Shown: positions 8,847 to 17,780, counted from the first letter of the stretch. The stretch is DNA of 64,000 nt from Geobacter sp. UBA2189 (GCA_002328035.1 DCVL01000024.1:9376-73375), one strand, 5' to 3'. Program-made: numbers and translations. Notes: generated from the letters alone by a model not told the origin.

Positions 8847-9959
8847 ATGAAAGTGGCGATACTTGGGGCTGGACATGGTGGTATAGCAATGGCAGGCGAT
8901 CTTACACTGTCAGGACACGAAGTCAGGTTGGCGGCAACGCCGGATCATGCCAATAACCTAAAGCTGCTTATGGCCTTTGGTGGTATTATGGTCGAAGGGG
9001 TTACCTCAAGCGGCGCGCCGGTTGGTTTTGCAAAGCCTGCTATGATGACCACCGATCTGGGGGCAGCCCTGAAGGGGGCAGAGGTCGTTATGGTCGTCAC
9101 TCCGGCCTTTGCTCAGGAAGTATACATGCAGGCTATTATCGAACAGGGGGAGGAGGGTCAGATAGTTGTATTCAACCCTGGCAAGTTTGGCACACTGGCC
9201 TTTGCCAAGATGTTACGAATGGCAGGCAGGCAGAATGACTTTCTTATAGGTGAGACCAGTTCCTTCATATTTGCAGCCAAGACCAAGGGGTTAGGGCATG
9301 TAAACATCAAGGCGGCCAAAGAAGAACTGCCCTTTGCCACCCTCCCTGCGGCACGTACCGCCGAGGCATTATGGATTTTAACCGACCTTTATCCCCAGCT
9401 TTCACCCAGCATGGGGGTGCTTCAGACAAGTATTGATGCGCCAGGTCTGATCATACACCCGATCTCTACCTTGATGAATATGAGCCGAATCGAACAGATG
9501 GGACCGTACCGGAATTCTCACTATGATATTACCCCCTCAGTCGGGCGAATCATGGAGGCAGTTGATCAGGAGAGGATGGAAGTCGCCAACCTGCTTTGCC
9601 GTGAGACATACTCCTTTATGGATACGATGGAGGTGCTCTATAAGGTTAAAGGTGAAAGCGCCTACGATATGATGTATCAGGTCTCTGCTCATAACGTGCA
9701 GATGGCGCCGGAAAGTCTTAAACATCGCTATGTCACGGAGGATATCCCTTACGGTCTGGTCACCATCGCCTCAATCGGTCGCAGGGTCGGCATACCTACC
9801 CCTCGGATAGATGCCATTGTCAATATCGCCTGTATGGCCAATGGTCAAGACTACTGGAGTATTGGCCGGACAGCAGAAAAACTGGGACTGGGTGTGATGA
9901 ACGCCCGCCAGATGGTGCGTTATGCCGTGACCGGTGAACTTGATATGACAATGGTTTGA
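8847..9959 (+). CDS. Octopine/opine dehydrogenase-family NAD(P)-dependent oxidoreductase
   Basis: The 370-residue protein has an N-terminal Rossmann domain (VAILGAGHGGIAMAGDL, the GxGxxG dinucleotide site) and a C-terminal octopine/nopaline dehydrogenase domain. Expected features are the catalytic-His segment PGLIIHPISTLMN, the EAVDQERMEVA helix and GIPTPRIDAIVNIA. The family reductively condenses an amino acid with a 2-oxo acid, or runs the reverse. The ATG at 8847 is preferred over a TTG six bases upstream because GCGAGGT is then correctly spaced. It is followed after 25 bases by an amidohydrolase and then an exporter. Substrates are unknown. Confidence 0.87.
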   Translation: MKVAILGAGHGGIAMAGDLTLSGHEVRLAATPDHANNLKLLMAFGGIMVEGVTSSGAPVGFAKPAMMTTDLGAALKGAEVVMVVTPAFAQEVYMQAIIEQGEEGQIVVFNPGKFGTLAFAKMLRMAGRQNDFLIGETSSFIFAAKTKGLGHVNIKAAKEELPFATLPAARTAEALWILTDLYPQLSPSMGVLQTSIDAPGLIIHPISTLMNMSRIEQMGPYRNSHYDITPSVGRIMEAVDQERMEVANLLCRETYSFMDTMEVLYKVKGESAYDMMYQVSAHNVQMAPESLKHRYVTEDIPYGLVTIASIGRRVGIPTPRIDAIVNIACMANGQDYWSIGRTAEKLGLGVMNARQMVRYAVTGELDMTMV

Positions 9960-9984
9960 AAGCGATAAACAGGAAGGGAACGGC

Positions 9985-11388
9985 ATGGAGCAGTTAATCC
10001 ATAATACGAGCCTTATAACAGGGGATGGGCTGACTCATCTTGCCAGAGGTTGGTTGTTGATCAGGGATGGACTGATTGAAGCCCTTGGCGATGGAGACGC
10101 TCCGGCTACCTTGCTGAACCGTGAAGGGATGGTTCTGCACGAAGCTTCGCAGGGGCTGCTTATCCCCGGTCTTGTAAATGCCCATACCCACGGGTGTACG
10201 GTTGGCCCACTCTTTTCAAGCGGTTCAAAGCCTCTTTCGTTGCAGCAGGCGTTGAAAAACCTTGACCGGCATCTGCAACAGGGGACAACCACCCTGATCA
10301 ATCTCTGTGGATTGGGTACACTGGAAGAGACCTCCCTTGTTGCCGGAAGCCATCCGATCAATCTGTGTACCGGTACATGCCAGCTTCCATCTGCGCTGAA
10401 AGCGGCAGAACTGCTGGACGGAAATGGGTTTAAACCGCTTCACCGAGAGATTACAGCACAGCATCTGCTTGAGGAGGGGGCTGTGGTTATCGGTGAGGTG
10501 GGTAGCGGAGCCACCCTGGGGGGTGGTGTCAGCGACTATCTTCTGATACCGAATGCCATAAGGCAGCTCTGCGGTGTTGAGCTGAATCGCGACCAGGCAG
10601 GCAGTATCAAGAAAACGATCTACCAGGCTAGGGATGCTGAACGGGGACAGAGATTAAAAAAACTCAAAGAACAGCTTGTTGTGCTGGCGCTTGATCAAAT
10701 CGTACCGCTTGAGGCCTGCCTGGATGTTGTAGAAGATATAGTAATAAAGCCGCTTGCCATTGCACTACAGGGCTACGCTGAGGCTGCACAACTGGGGGTT
10801 GAGACCGGTGTGCCGGTGGTATTCCACCATGCTGCTCCGTCTGCAGCAACGATTGCTGCGCTTGCTCAACTGTACCCTCCTGCATTAAGGACTTTTGTTG
10901 CGGGACACAGCAATCACCCCAGCTTCTATCGTGAGGAATGCGTTGAATGGGCCAGGATCCTGCGTTCTTCAGGGGTTATAATTGATCTTTCTACCCTTGA
11001 CACCCTGAATGCCTGGCGCCAGGATCTGATTGATAACACAGAGGCGTTGATGGTTGAAGGGCTCGCCGATACTATCTCTACTGATTACGGTGCAGGAAGG
11101 TGGGATGGCATCCTGACCCTGATCCAGTTTCTATGGAAACGTAAAAAACTGAAACTGGCTGCCGGTATTGCCATGGCGACTGGCCGTGTGGCAGATCTCT
11201 ATCCCCGAGCTGCTGCTGGCCGGGGGTATCTGCGCGAAGGTTATATTGCTGATATCACTTTGGTTGACTGCCAGAACATCAGCATGGTTGAAAAGGTTTT
11301 CTGCGCCGGTCGAATGGTCGTTGATAACGGTTGGTGCTGCTATGGAGGTAATTGTCATGAACGATTCGGGGGACTGATTGATGCGTGA
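9985..11388 (+). CDS. Metal-dependent amidohydrolase, unknown substrate
   Basis: The 467-residue protein belongs to the amidohydrolase superfamily (TIM-barrel hydrolases and deaminases). It has the small beta domain at both ends, the metal-binding NAHTHG motif near residue 58, a VVFHHAAPSAA strand with a candidate metal His, GHSNHPSFY, and the late catalytic Asp in ISTDYGAGRWDG. The C-terminal strand DITLVDCQNI completes the composite domain. An AGGAAGGGA ribosome site precedes the ATG. It overlaps the following transporter start by eight bases. Its position between an opine dehydrogenase homologue and a DHA2 exporter suggests it trims or recycles the same metabolite. Confidence 0.82.
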   Translation: MEQLIHNTSLITGDGLTHLARGWLLIRDGLIEALGDGDAPATLLNREGMVLHEASQGLLIPGLVNAHTHGCTVGPLFSSGSKPLSLQQALKNLDRHLQQGTTTLINLCGLGTLEETSLVAGSHPINLCTGTCQLPSALKAAELLDGNGFKPLHREITAQHLLEEGAVVIGEVGSGATLGGGVSDYLLIPNAIRQLCGVELNRDQAGSIKKTIYQARDAERGQRLKKLKEQLVVLALDQIVPLEACLDVVEDIVIKPLAIALQGYAEAAQLGVETGVPVVFHHAAPSAATIAALAQLYPPALRTFVAGHSNHPSFYREECVEWARILRSSGVIIDLSTLDTLNAWRQDLIDNTEALMVEGLADTISTDYGAGRWDGILTLIQFLWKRKKLKLAAGIAMATGRVADLYPRAAAGRGYLREGYIADITLVDCQNISMVEKVFCAGRMVVDNGWCCYGGNCHERFGGLIDA

Positions 11389-12817
11389 CACCCAACTGGA
11401 AACAGCCGCTGCACAGGGTCAACCGGTGGCACTCCGCACCATGTCGTTTTTGATAGGTTTTGCCGTGTTTCTGGCCTATCTTGATGGTACCATTGTCAAT
11501 GTTTCGTTGCCTGCCATGGCAACTTCATTCAAGGTGGCAATATCCGATGTTTCCTGGGTTGTACTGGTTTATATGCTGGTACAGGGATCAACCTTGCTGT
11601 TTTTTGGCAAGATTGCGGATATTTACGGGATGAAGCGTACCCTGCTATGGGGAATTGTCGTTTTTACGTTAGGGTCTGCTCTGTGCGCTCTCTCCCCAAG
11701 TCTGCTGCTTCTAGTAATTGCACGCTTTCTGCAGGGGATCGGTGGCTCAATGTTGATTGTAACCGCCTTTGCCATGATTCCAGCCTACTTTCCCAAACAC
11801 CTGACCGGTGCAGCCTTTGGTATTATCACTACCTCTGCAGCGTTGGGAACAACCACTGGAGCCCCGCTGGGCGGCTTCATCACTGAATGGTTCTCTTGGC
11901 CAGCAATCTTTATGATCAACGTACCGCTCGGCTTTATAGCCCTGTGTATCGCCTGGAAAAAAATCCCCGCTGATCGGGTTCCCCATATAAAACGACCCCG
12001 TCTCGACCTGGGTGGCGTTGCTCTCAGTTTCAGTGCTGTTTTTTGCCTGCTTTTTGCGGTTAGCATGAGCGACCGGTGGGGGTGGAACTCCCCGTATATT
12101 ATCGCTACTGCACTGTTGGCCTGTCTGCTGGTACCTACCTTCATCTGGTTTGAGCGGCGCAGTCCGGCACCATTGATCAATCTGATCGTTTTCAAACAAC
12201 CGGTATTTGTACTGTCGCTGGCCTCAGGAGCCATTGCCTACGCCTTTTTGGCCGGCAATACGTTTCTGATGCCGTTTTATCTCTCGGGCATCAAGCAGTT
12301 CAGCGCGGATCAAGTTGGCCTGCTGTTGCTCTGTTACTCGATTCCGCTGATGTTGATTGGCCCAGTTGCCGGAAGGATTAACTCGCTATGGTTCTGCATT
12401 TTAGGTATGCTGCTGGCAGCAGTGGCCTGTTTCCTGTTCGTCGCATTTATGGACAGCCCCGGATCCTGGGCGCCGGGGCTTTTTCTCCTGGCGATCGGAT
12501 TGGCGTTTGGATTGTTTAACGCCCCCAATAACGACAGAATCAAAAATTCAACACCAAAGGAGATGCAAGGCAGTATCTTCAGCCTAGTGCAGACCTTTGT
12601 CAGGTCATCCATGGCACTGGGGGTTGCCTTTTTTTCAGCGGTATATACCTTTATTTTGCCTGATGCAACGCTTCACGGCGGTGGAGCCGAGTCAGCGGCA
12701 TATCGTCTGCTGTCACTCCATGGGTACAAAGTTGCCTTCGTAATCTGCGGACTGTTTTGCATTTTCGCACTACTGTTAAACGTTCTGGCTCTAAATTTAC
12801 AGAAAAAACAGCCGTGA
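11381..12817 (+). CDS. MFS drug:H+ antiporter-2 (DHA2, EmrB/QacA type) exporter
   Basis: This is a 478-residue, 14-TM major facilitator. The first helix carries the DHA2 signature LDGTIVNVSLPAMA, the 2-3 loop reads KIADIYGMKR, and helix 5 has the antiporter motif region with GAPLGGFITE. Proteins of this group export drugs, siderophores and small metabolites by proton antiport. The ATG at 11381 is chosen (GGGGGAC upstream); a TTG three bases earlier is possible. The start lies inside the end of the amidohydrolase gene, so the two are coupled. It is likely the exporter or importer for the compound handled by the two genes before it. Confidence 0.88.
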   Translation: MRDTQLETAAAQGQPVALRTMSFLIGFAVFLAYLDGTIVNVSLPAMATSFKVAISDVSWVVLVYMLVQGSTLLFFGKIADIYGMKRTLLWGIVVFTLGSALCALSPSLLLLVIARFLQGIGGSMLIVTAFAMIPAYFPKHLTGAAFGIITTSAALGTTTGAPLGGFITEWFSWPAIFMINVPLGFIALCIAWKKIPADRVPHIKRPRLDLGGVALSFSAVFCLLFAVSMSDRWGWNSPYIIATALLACLLVPTFIWFERRSPAPLINLIVFKQPVFVLSLASGAIAYAFLAGNTFLMPFYLSGIKQFSADQVGLLLLCYSIPLMLIGPVAGRINSLWFCILGMLLAAVACFLFVAFMDSPGSWAPGLFLLAIGLAFGLFNAPNNDRIKNSTPKEMQGSIFSLVQTFVRSSMALGVAFFSAVYTFILPDATLHGGGAESAAYRLLSLHGYKVAFVICGLFCIFALLLNVLALNLQKKQP

Positions 12818-12858
12818 GCCTTTGGCCTGGACGCACGGTAAAGAAAAGATTGGAGCCC

Positions 12859-13011
12859 TCATTCCGATGAGGGTTGCCTCATGTATTGCATCAGTTTCTG
12901 TAGCATATATACTAAATCGGTCGGTTTGCTGATACGGTTGTTCATACCTGCCTCAATGCATATCTCTCTGTTTTCTTCAGTTGCGGCGCCCATTATGGCT
13001 ATGATCCTAGA
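12859..13011 (-). pseudogene. Relic: C-terminal end of a response-regulator receiver domain
   Basis: On the minus strand the 51-codon frame ending at the TGA in 12859-12861 reads MGAATEENREICIEAGMNN followed by RISKPTDL. This is the alpha4-beta5-alpha5 end of a receiver domain as found at the C-terminus of hybrid kinases; the intact hybrid kinase at 48498-50675 ends MTAAATESDRENCI and then AGMNDYISKPVS. No upstream receiver sequence or start is present: the frame is preceded by unrelated AT-rich DNA. It is best read as the remains of a deleted two-component gene. Confidence 0.78.
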
Positions 13012-13024
13012 AAAAGCAGTTATC

Positions 13025-13047
13025 CACGATAGACACGAAATTCACGA
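13025..13047. repeat. Short CACGA triplet repeat, 9-base period
   Basis: CACGA occurs three times at exact nine-base steps (13025, 13034, 13043) just beside the receiver relic. Short CACGA-rich tracts are often seen between genes in this bacterial group. No function is evident. Confidence 0.4.
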
Positions 13048-13165
13048 ACAAAATTGAGGTTCTTCCGCAGAATTAATGGGTAAATTTCAGATCCTGGGGG
13101 TCTGATACAGTCTTTTCTGGCTCGATATGCATAAAGACCCTTCTATCACACAGCTTCAAAGGTGT

Positions 13166-14497
13166 TCAGAACTTTACCCTGACCCCGACGGTGCTGACCT
13201 GTATATCTTCCAGCGGTACTCCGCTGGCCAGTTTCAGGGAGTAGAGCCGGTGCTGGAGATAAAGTTCAGTTGCATAATTTTCAAAGGCCTGGACGATGGC
13301 GCCTCCGATTGAATACCCACGGTCACCGGAGGCCGGTGTGTTGGCTGAGTTGGTATAGTCAATGCCAAAGGCGGTGTAGCCAAGGCTTGTGAATCTGGCG
13401 ATCCAGCCCAGTTTGGTATACAGGTTGGTAGCCTCTTTTGCGAGATCCTGTTCCTGCATTCCGCCGGAAACCGTAAGGTTCAGGCCGCTGGCAACGTGCA
13501 GCAGTGATAAGGAACCATCATAGAGCAAGCCGCTGCCGTTGATATGGGGATGGCCAACTGCTGCTCCCCCGACAGTCCGGAAACCGTACCCCTCCGCACC
13601 CCAGTATAGAGCCAGATCCGAGCGCTGATTCGAAGCAAGCGAGCCGGCGAGGGTGAAGCCAAAAAGGCTGGGGCTGTCGTATCTCAGGCGCGAGTGGCGT
13701 CCCAATCCATCCATGTTTTTAAAAGCATCCCTCAGCCGGATGGTAGTAAGTGGGTTAGAGTCTCCTTTTTTACGGAACATCATGCCACCGGCAATATCGT
13801 GGATACCGGAATATTGAACCAGATCGGTAAGGGAGATATCCTGAAATGCCGTGCCTTTCGAGGCGGTGTCTCCCTTGCCTAGCGACAACTTGCCCAGAGT
13901 CTTGCTCTGTAGAGAAATTTCGGCCCAACGCTGGTTGAAATGATCTCCCGGAGCCTGGTCGGTCTGAGAGACGTACCCTGAATTGTCAGGGCTGATTGCC
14001 AATTCAATTCTGGTTCCCAGCTGTAGGTCGTCGCTTATTCTGGCTGTACCTACAAACCGGATCCGGCTGTTGCTGGCGTTGTTGTCAACATGGTAAAGTC
14101 TGGTGCCGCCGCCGTCATCTGCAATATTGAGAGCTCGATCCAGTTGACCGGAGATGGAAAGCCTGATCTTGTCGTTACCCGAAGTAACGGGAACAGTTTT
14201 GGGAAGCTGTAAGGCTAAATTAACCGTTTTTTCGATATCTTTAGCTGTTTTTTTAACAGGATGAGAGGGGGATTTCGTGATTATGACCTTGATCTGTTGT
14301 TGCAGGGCATCCAGCTTCAGGTATTGCTGCTTGATCTGTTCGGCCTGCTGCTTCAGTTGTTCTTGTTGCTGGCGGAGGGTCTCCTGCATCTGATGGATCA
14401 GTTGAGGATCAACTACAGTGGACTGAGCCATGGCCGAAAGTTGTGTGATGGCGAGCAGGGGGGCTGTTGTTGCAAAAAATGATAGCAATCTTGGCAT
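13166..14497 (-). CDS. DcaP-like outer-membrane porin with N-terminal coiled coil
   Basis: The 443-residue protein has a signal peptide (1-25, ending SAMAQ), a Gln-rich coiled coil at about 33-72 (METLRQQQEQLKQQAEQIKQ), then a beta-barrel of alternating strands ending in VGVRVKF, the terminal aromatic typical of porins. DcaP-type trimeric porins have this layout and pass anionic solutes such as dicarboxylates. The ATG at 14497 is preferred because it gives a clean signal peptide and an AGGAAGG ribosome site; an in-frame start at 14530 lacks one. It is convergent with the DHA2 exporter and divergent from the gene at 14733. Confidence 0.82.
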   Translation of the reverse strand: MPRLLSFFATTAPLLAITQLSAMAQSTVVDPQLIHQMQETLRQQQEQLKQQAEQIKQQYLKLDALQQQIKVIITKSPSHPVKKTAKDIEKTVNLALQLPKTVPVTSGNDKIRLSISGQLDRALNIADDGGGTRLYHVDNNASNSRIRFVGTARISDDLQLGTRIELAISPDNSGYVSQTDQAPGDHFNQRWAEISLQSKTLGKLSLGKGDTASKGTAFQDISLTDLVQYSGIHDIAGGMMFRKKGDSNPLTTIRLRDAFKNMDGLGRHSRLRYDSPSLFGFTLAGSLASNQRSDLALYWGAEGYGFRTVGGAAVGHPHINGSGLLYDGSLSLLHVASGLNLTVSGGMQEQDLAKEATNLYTKLGWIARFTSLGYTAFGIDYTNSANTPASGDRGYSIGGAIVQAFENYATELYLQHRLYSLKLASGVPLEDIQVSTVGVRVKF

Positions 14498-14732
14498 GCC
14501 CGAAGGCCTTCCTGAATTAAGTTGATACACCGGATTAGCCTGGTGATCTCATAAAGGTAACAGGCTGTAGGTCAACCTGTACGCGTTAGTATATCAATAG
14601 AGTGTTGATTTATCCATAGATCGCTATTAAAAACGTGATAGTATGCGTTATATTTCGATCTGCGGCAAAATATGGGTGACTTGACGCTGTCACTACCTGA
14701 CAGGATAGATATTAGAGAGCAAAGGAGAAAAA

Positions 14733-15632
14733 ATGTTTAATCGTTCAATCTTTGTGCTGTTGTTGCTTCTGTTGTCATTAACTGTAACCGTTCCGGCAAT
14801 AGCCACCCAGGGTGGCGGGGGAGCCTATCCAAACGGTGCTGAGGATTTTATGGCCGGCGCTCTCCCTCCTCCAGGCACCTATCTGCTGAACTACATTGAT
14901 TACTACTCTGCAGATCGTCTGAACGATAACGACGGTAACAAAATAATGCCTGGCTTCAAGCTGGATGTGTTTTCCGAGGTGCTAAGGGTAGTTCATGTCA
15001 CTGATAAACAGCTACTTGGCGCTTCATGGGCGATGCATCTCTTTTTACCTATAGTTTATATGGATGTTACAATACCTGGAGTCGGAGCTGACCACCGCAC
15101 TGGCCTTGGAGATATCATAATTGATCCGTTCATCCTGGGCTGGCACGGGACTAACTGGCATATTACCACAGGAGTTGACTTCTTTCTCCCCACAGGCGCT
15201 TACGACAGTAACAGGTTGGCTAATCCCGGAAGAAACTACTGGACTTTTGAACCTGTTGTTGCTGCTACCTGGCTGACTGACAGTGGATTTGAGGTCTCAG
15301 GAAAGCTGATGTACGACTTTAATACAAAAAATAACGACCTGGACTACCTTTCAGGTCAGGAACTTCACCTTGATTATGCAATAGGTCAGAAACTTGGCGA
15401 TTTTAATCTCGGTATGGCAGGTTATTTCTATCAGCAGGTAACCGATGATGAACAGTACGGAAATAAGGTTGCTTTCAATGACGGCAACAAAGGAAGGGTT
15501 TTTGCTGTAGGACCTGCGGTTAAGTACAGTGTAAAAAATTTGAGTTTCAGCCTGAAATACCTGTTTGAAACCGTAGCTGCCAACAGGCCAGAGGGGCGTA
15601 ATCTCTGGTTTAAATTTAGTTACGCTTTTTAA
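14733..15632 (+). CDS. Outer-membrane beta-barrel, phenol-degradation MetA family
   Basis: The 299-residue protein has a signal peptide (about 1-25, PAIATQ) and resembles the family called MetA-pathway of phenol degradation, whose members are predicted outer-membrane channels for hydrophobic compounds. Seen are GTYLLNYIDYYSA, the central DHRTGLGDIIIDPF, FFLPTGAYD, YDFNTKNNDLDYLSG and the C-terminal LWFKFSYAF with terminal Phe. An AAAGGAG ribosome site precedes the ATG. It is followed after 30 bases by a STAS protein and an anti-sigma kinase. Substrate not inferable. Confidence 0.8.
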   Translation: MFNRSIFVLLLLLLSLTVTVPAIATQGGGGAYPNGAEDFMAGALPPPGTYLLNYIDYYSADRLNDNDGNKIMPGFKLDVFSEVLRVVHVTDKQLLGASWAMHLFLPIVYMDVTIPGVGADHRTGLGDIIIDPFILGWHGTNWHITTGVDFFLPTGAYDSNRLANPGRNYWTFEPVVAATWLTDSGFEVSGKLMYDFNTKNNDLDYLSGQELHLDYAIGQKLGDFNLGMAGYFYQQVTDDEQYGNKVAFNDGNKGRVFAVGPAVKYSVKNLSFSLKYLFETVAANRPEGRNLWFKFSYAF

Positions 15633-15662
15633 TTGCCAGAAGATATATCAAAGGAGTTAACA

Positions 15663-15998
15663 ATGGATATCCAGACAAGAAAAGAACAAAAAGCTACCGT
15701 AATAGCTATTACAGGCAGGATGGATGCTGTAACTGCACCGGAGTTCGATCGTCTCCTCAAAAAGCAGATTGATGATGGCGAGCTGTTTTTTGTTGTTGAT
15801 TTACAGAACCTTGACTACATAAGCAGTGCTGGACTCAGGTCTCTGCTTGCTACTGCCAAACTTCTGAAAGGCAAGAATGGACAGCTCCATTTTGCAAATA
15901 TCATCGGAACAGTTAAAGAGGTTTTTGATATTTCAGGATTTGGTTCCATATTCCAGATACATGGTTCAGTCGAATCAGCACTGGCTTCCGTTTCCTGA
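15663..15998 (+). CDS. STAS-domain anti-sigma factor antagonist (RsbV/SpoIIAA-like)
   Basis: This 111-residue single-domain STAS protein binds an anti-sigma kinase when unphosphorylated. The conserved phosphorylation site lies in YISSAGLR, with Ser55 as the expected phosphoacceptor. The start at 15663 follows an AAAGGAG site; an upstream TTG at 15633 is not supported. The anti-sigma kinase gene begins five bases after its stop, the usual partner-switch pair. No sigma factor gene is adjacent, so the output may be something other than transcription initiation. Confidence 0.9.
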   Translation: MDIQTRKEQKATVIAITGRMDAVTAPEFDRLLKKQIDDGELFFVVDLQNLDYISSAGLRSLLATAKLLKGKNGQLHFANIIGTVKEVFDISGFGSIFQIHGSVESALASVS

Positions 15999-16003
15999 CA
16001 GTC

Positions 16004-16417
16004 ATGTCATTTGAGAGATTGAATATTCCAGCTTTTATTGAGAATCTTGATATGGTTGTCAGTTTTGTGGAAGAACGTGCCGACAACTCTGCTCTTGAGG
16101 CAAAAAAGAAATTCGGTCTGCTGATTGCTGTTGAGGAGGCTTTTGTAAATGTTTGCCACTACGCTTACCCTCAGACTCATGGTGATGTGACAATCTCGAT
16201 TGGAACCGAGAAAGGGCAGTTTATTGTTGAGATCTCTGACAGTGGCGCTCCGTTTGATCTCCTTTCGTTGCCTGAGCCTGATACTGACAGCGATATAATG
16301 GAGCGTGAAATTGGTGGTCTGGGGGTTCATTTTATACGTACTTTGACAGACCAGACCAGCTATTGCAGAGAAAACGGGAAGAATGTGTTGCGAATGGCTC
16401 TGCGAACTGACGGTTAG
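16004..16417 (+). CDS. Anti-sigma factor serine kinase (RsbW/SpoIIAB-like ATPase)
   Basis: The 137-residue HATPase_c-type protein phosphorylates its STAS antagonist. The N box reads EEAFVNVCHYAY, the G1 box ISDSGAPFD and the G2 box GGLGVHFI, all of the GHKL ATP-binding fold. It directly follows the STAS gene. The Cache-HAMP-PP2C phosphatase at 1879-4026 has the catalytic domain needed to reverse the reaction, but pairing these products is inference. The ribosome site is weak, which agrees with coupled translation. Confidence 0.9.
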   Translation: MSFERLNIPAFIENLDMVVSFVEERADNSALEAKKKFGLLIAVEEAFVNVCHYAYPQTHGDVTISIGTEKGQFIVEISDSGAPFDLLSLPEPDTDSDIMEREIGGLGVHFIRTLTDQTSYCRENGKNVLRMALRTDG

Positions 16418-16502
16418 CGATAGTATTGAAGTTTAAGAGCTGATTCACCAGAGCAGTTGCAACCTTTAGAGTCATTAAAATTATTAATCTTGGAGTAACT
16501 CT

Positions 16503-17207
16503 GTGGCGCTTGCTCGTGGCTTGCTGTACATGGCAATTTTTTTCCCTCTGACCTTTGTAATTGCCGCTTGTGCAATCATCTGTACACTCATAAATCCTAA
16601 ATGTTATGGTTACTTTGCACGTTTTTGGGGGCGTCTTGGAATAAAGATGGCCGGAATTAACGTAACGGTCACCGGTGCCGATAATCTGCCTGATGACCCG
16701 ATCATAGTCATGAGCAATCATGCCAGCAATTTTGATATTCTGGCCATGCAGGGATATTTCCCTCGTCATTTATCCTGGATTGCCAAAAAGGAGCTGTTTA
16801 AAATTCCGGTTTTTGGCTACTCAATGAAACGTGGAGGATACCTGCCGCTGGACAGAGGTGATGGCCGCAAGGCTCTGAAAAGCATTGATGAAGCGTCAAA
16901 GATAATCAGAAAAGGGAGAAGCGTTATACTGTTTCCTGAAGGTACACGCACCAGGAATGGTCAGATGCTGCCGTTTAGGAGGGGAGGCTTTCTGCTGGCA
17001 GCAAGAGCCGAAGTCCCTGTTGTGCCGGTAACCATTCTGGGTAGTTTCAGCATAAATCCTGGAGGTAGCCTGGGGCTTAACTTGGGTCGCTCTGTGCAGA
17101 TAATTATTCATCCTCCGGTAAACGTTCCAGATGGGATGAAAAGGGCTGCGGCGGAGGTTTTTCTGATGGAGCATGTAAAAGACGTGATAAGTAGCGGCTT
17201 CAAATGA
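16503..17207 (+). CDS. plsC: 1-acyl-sn-glycerol-3-phosphate acyltransferase
   Basis: PlsC makes phosphatidic acid at the inner membrane. The 234-residue protein has a hydrophobic N-terminus (about 5-30), the HX4D catalytic motif in NHASNFD, the glycerol-phosphate-binding segment FPEGTRTRNGQ and the PVVPVTI strand. The GTG at 16503 follows a GGAG site seven bases upstream. It overlaps the next small gene by four bases (ATGA), and the run continues to RNase J. The symbol follows the family; a specialised paralogue remains possible. Confidence 0.88.
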   Translation: MALARGLLYMAIFFPLTFVIAACAIICTLINPKCYGYFARFWGRLGIKMAGINVTVTGADNLPDDPIIVMSNHASNFDILAMQGYFPRHLSWIAKKELFKIPVFGYSMKRGGYLPLDRGDGRKALKSIDEASKIIRKGRSVILFPEGTRTRNGQMLPFRRGGFLLAARAEVPVVPVTILGSFSINPGGSLGLNLGRSVQIIIHPPVNVPDGMKRAAAEVFLMEHVKDVISSGFK

Positions 17208-17389
17208 AAGCCCCACAGTATCTGTTGATGGTGATTGCCGGGCTGGCTGCCTGTGCCTGGGGGTTTCCAATGGCGCATCGCTTTCCATTCCCCAAAAATC
17301 TCTTTCCGGCCATACTGACGCTTCTGGGTGCAGCTATGCTCCTTCTCGGTTCCATTCTTACGGTATTGCCTCAATTTTTTCAGGGGTAA
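17204..17389 (+). CDS. Small two-pass membrane protein, unknown
   Basis: The 61-residue product has a first hydrophobic segment at 5-20, a short FPMAHRFPFPKNLFP loop with several prolines, and a second segment at about 34-56. It starts in the ATGA overlap with plsC and ends directly before the next gene, so it is almost certainly translated as part of the operon. I recognise no family. The tight coupling to an acyltransferase suggests an envelope role, which is inference only. Confidence 0.65.
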   Translation: MKAPQYLLMVIAGLAACAWGFPMAHRFPFPKNLFPAILTLLGAAMLLLGSILTVLPQFFQG

Positions 17390-17392
17390 ATG

Positions 17393-17776
17393 ATGTCCCG
17401 CCTTCCAACGATTATCACCACTTTTCTGATTTGTTTAAGCCTGATTGCCATTAATACCTGGTGGCGTCAGAAGATTCAGTTTCAGGCCGGTGAAGAAGCT
17501 TATCAAAAAGGTGTTTTTATCCCTGCTCTTACCGGTTATGAATCGGCAATAAGGATGTACCTTCCATTCTCATCCCGTGTTGAGCTTTCTGCAAAACGGA
17601 TCTGGACGATGGGGGAAAATGCTGAGCATAAAGGTGATACGGAACGTGCCCTGATTGCATATCGTTCTCTTAGAAGTGCATTTTACGGCACTGTCTGGCT
17701 ACAGCAGCCAGGGCAGGAATGGATCAGCCGCTGCGACAGGAAGATTGAAGCCCTTCTGGAACAAAAAAAGGAATGA
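17393..17776 (+). CDS. Membrane-anchored protein of unknown function
   Basis: The 127-residue protein has one N-terminal membrane anchor (about 6-22), then a soluble, probably helical part. AGEEAYQKGVFIPALTGYESAI and GDTERALIAYRSL look like single tetratricopeptide-type helical hairpins. A GGGGT site suits the ATG at 17393; an ATG at 17390 is also possible. It sits between the two-pass protein and the RNase J gene, four bases before the latter. The run of plsC, two small membrane proteins and RNase J suggests one transcript. Confidence 0.68.
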   Translation: MSRLPTIITTFLICLSLIAINTWWRQKIQFQAGEEAYQKGVFIPALTGYESAIRMYLPFSSRVELSAKRIWTMGENAEHKGDTERALIAYRSLRSAFYGTVWLQQPGQEWISRCDRKIEALLEQKKE

Positions 17777-17780
17777 GGCC

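Noticed and set aside
17655..17780. Longer RNase J reading frame starting inside the preceding gene
   Set aside because: The added residues do not match the family and overlap a co-directional gene; the ATG at 17781 has its own ribosome site.
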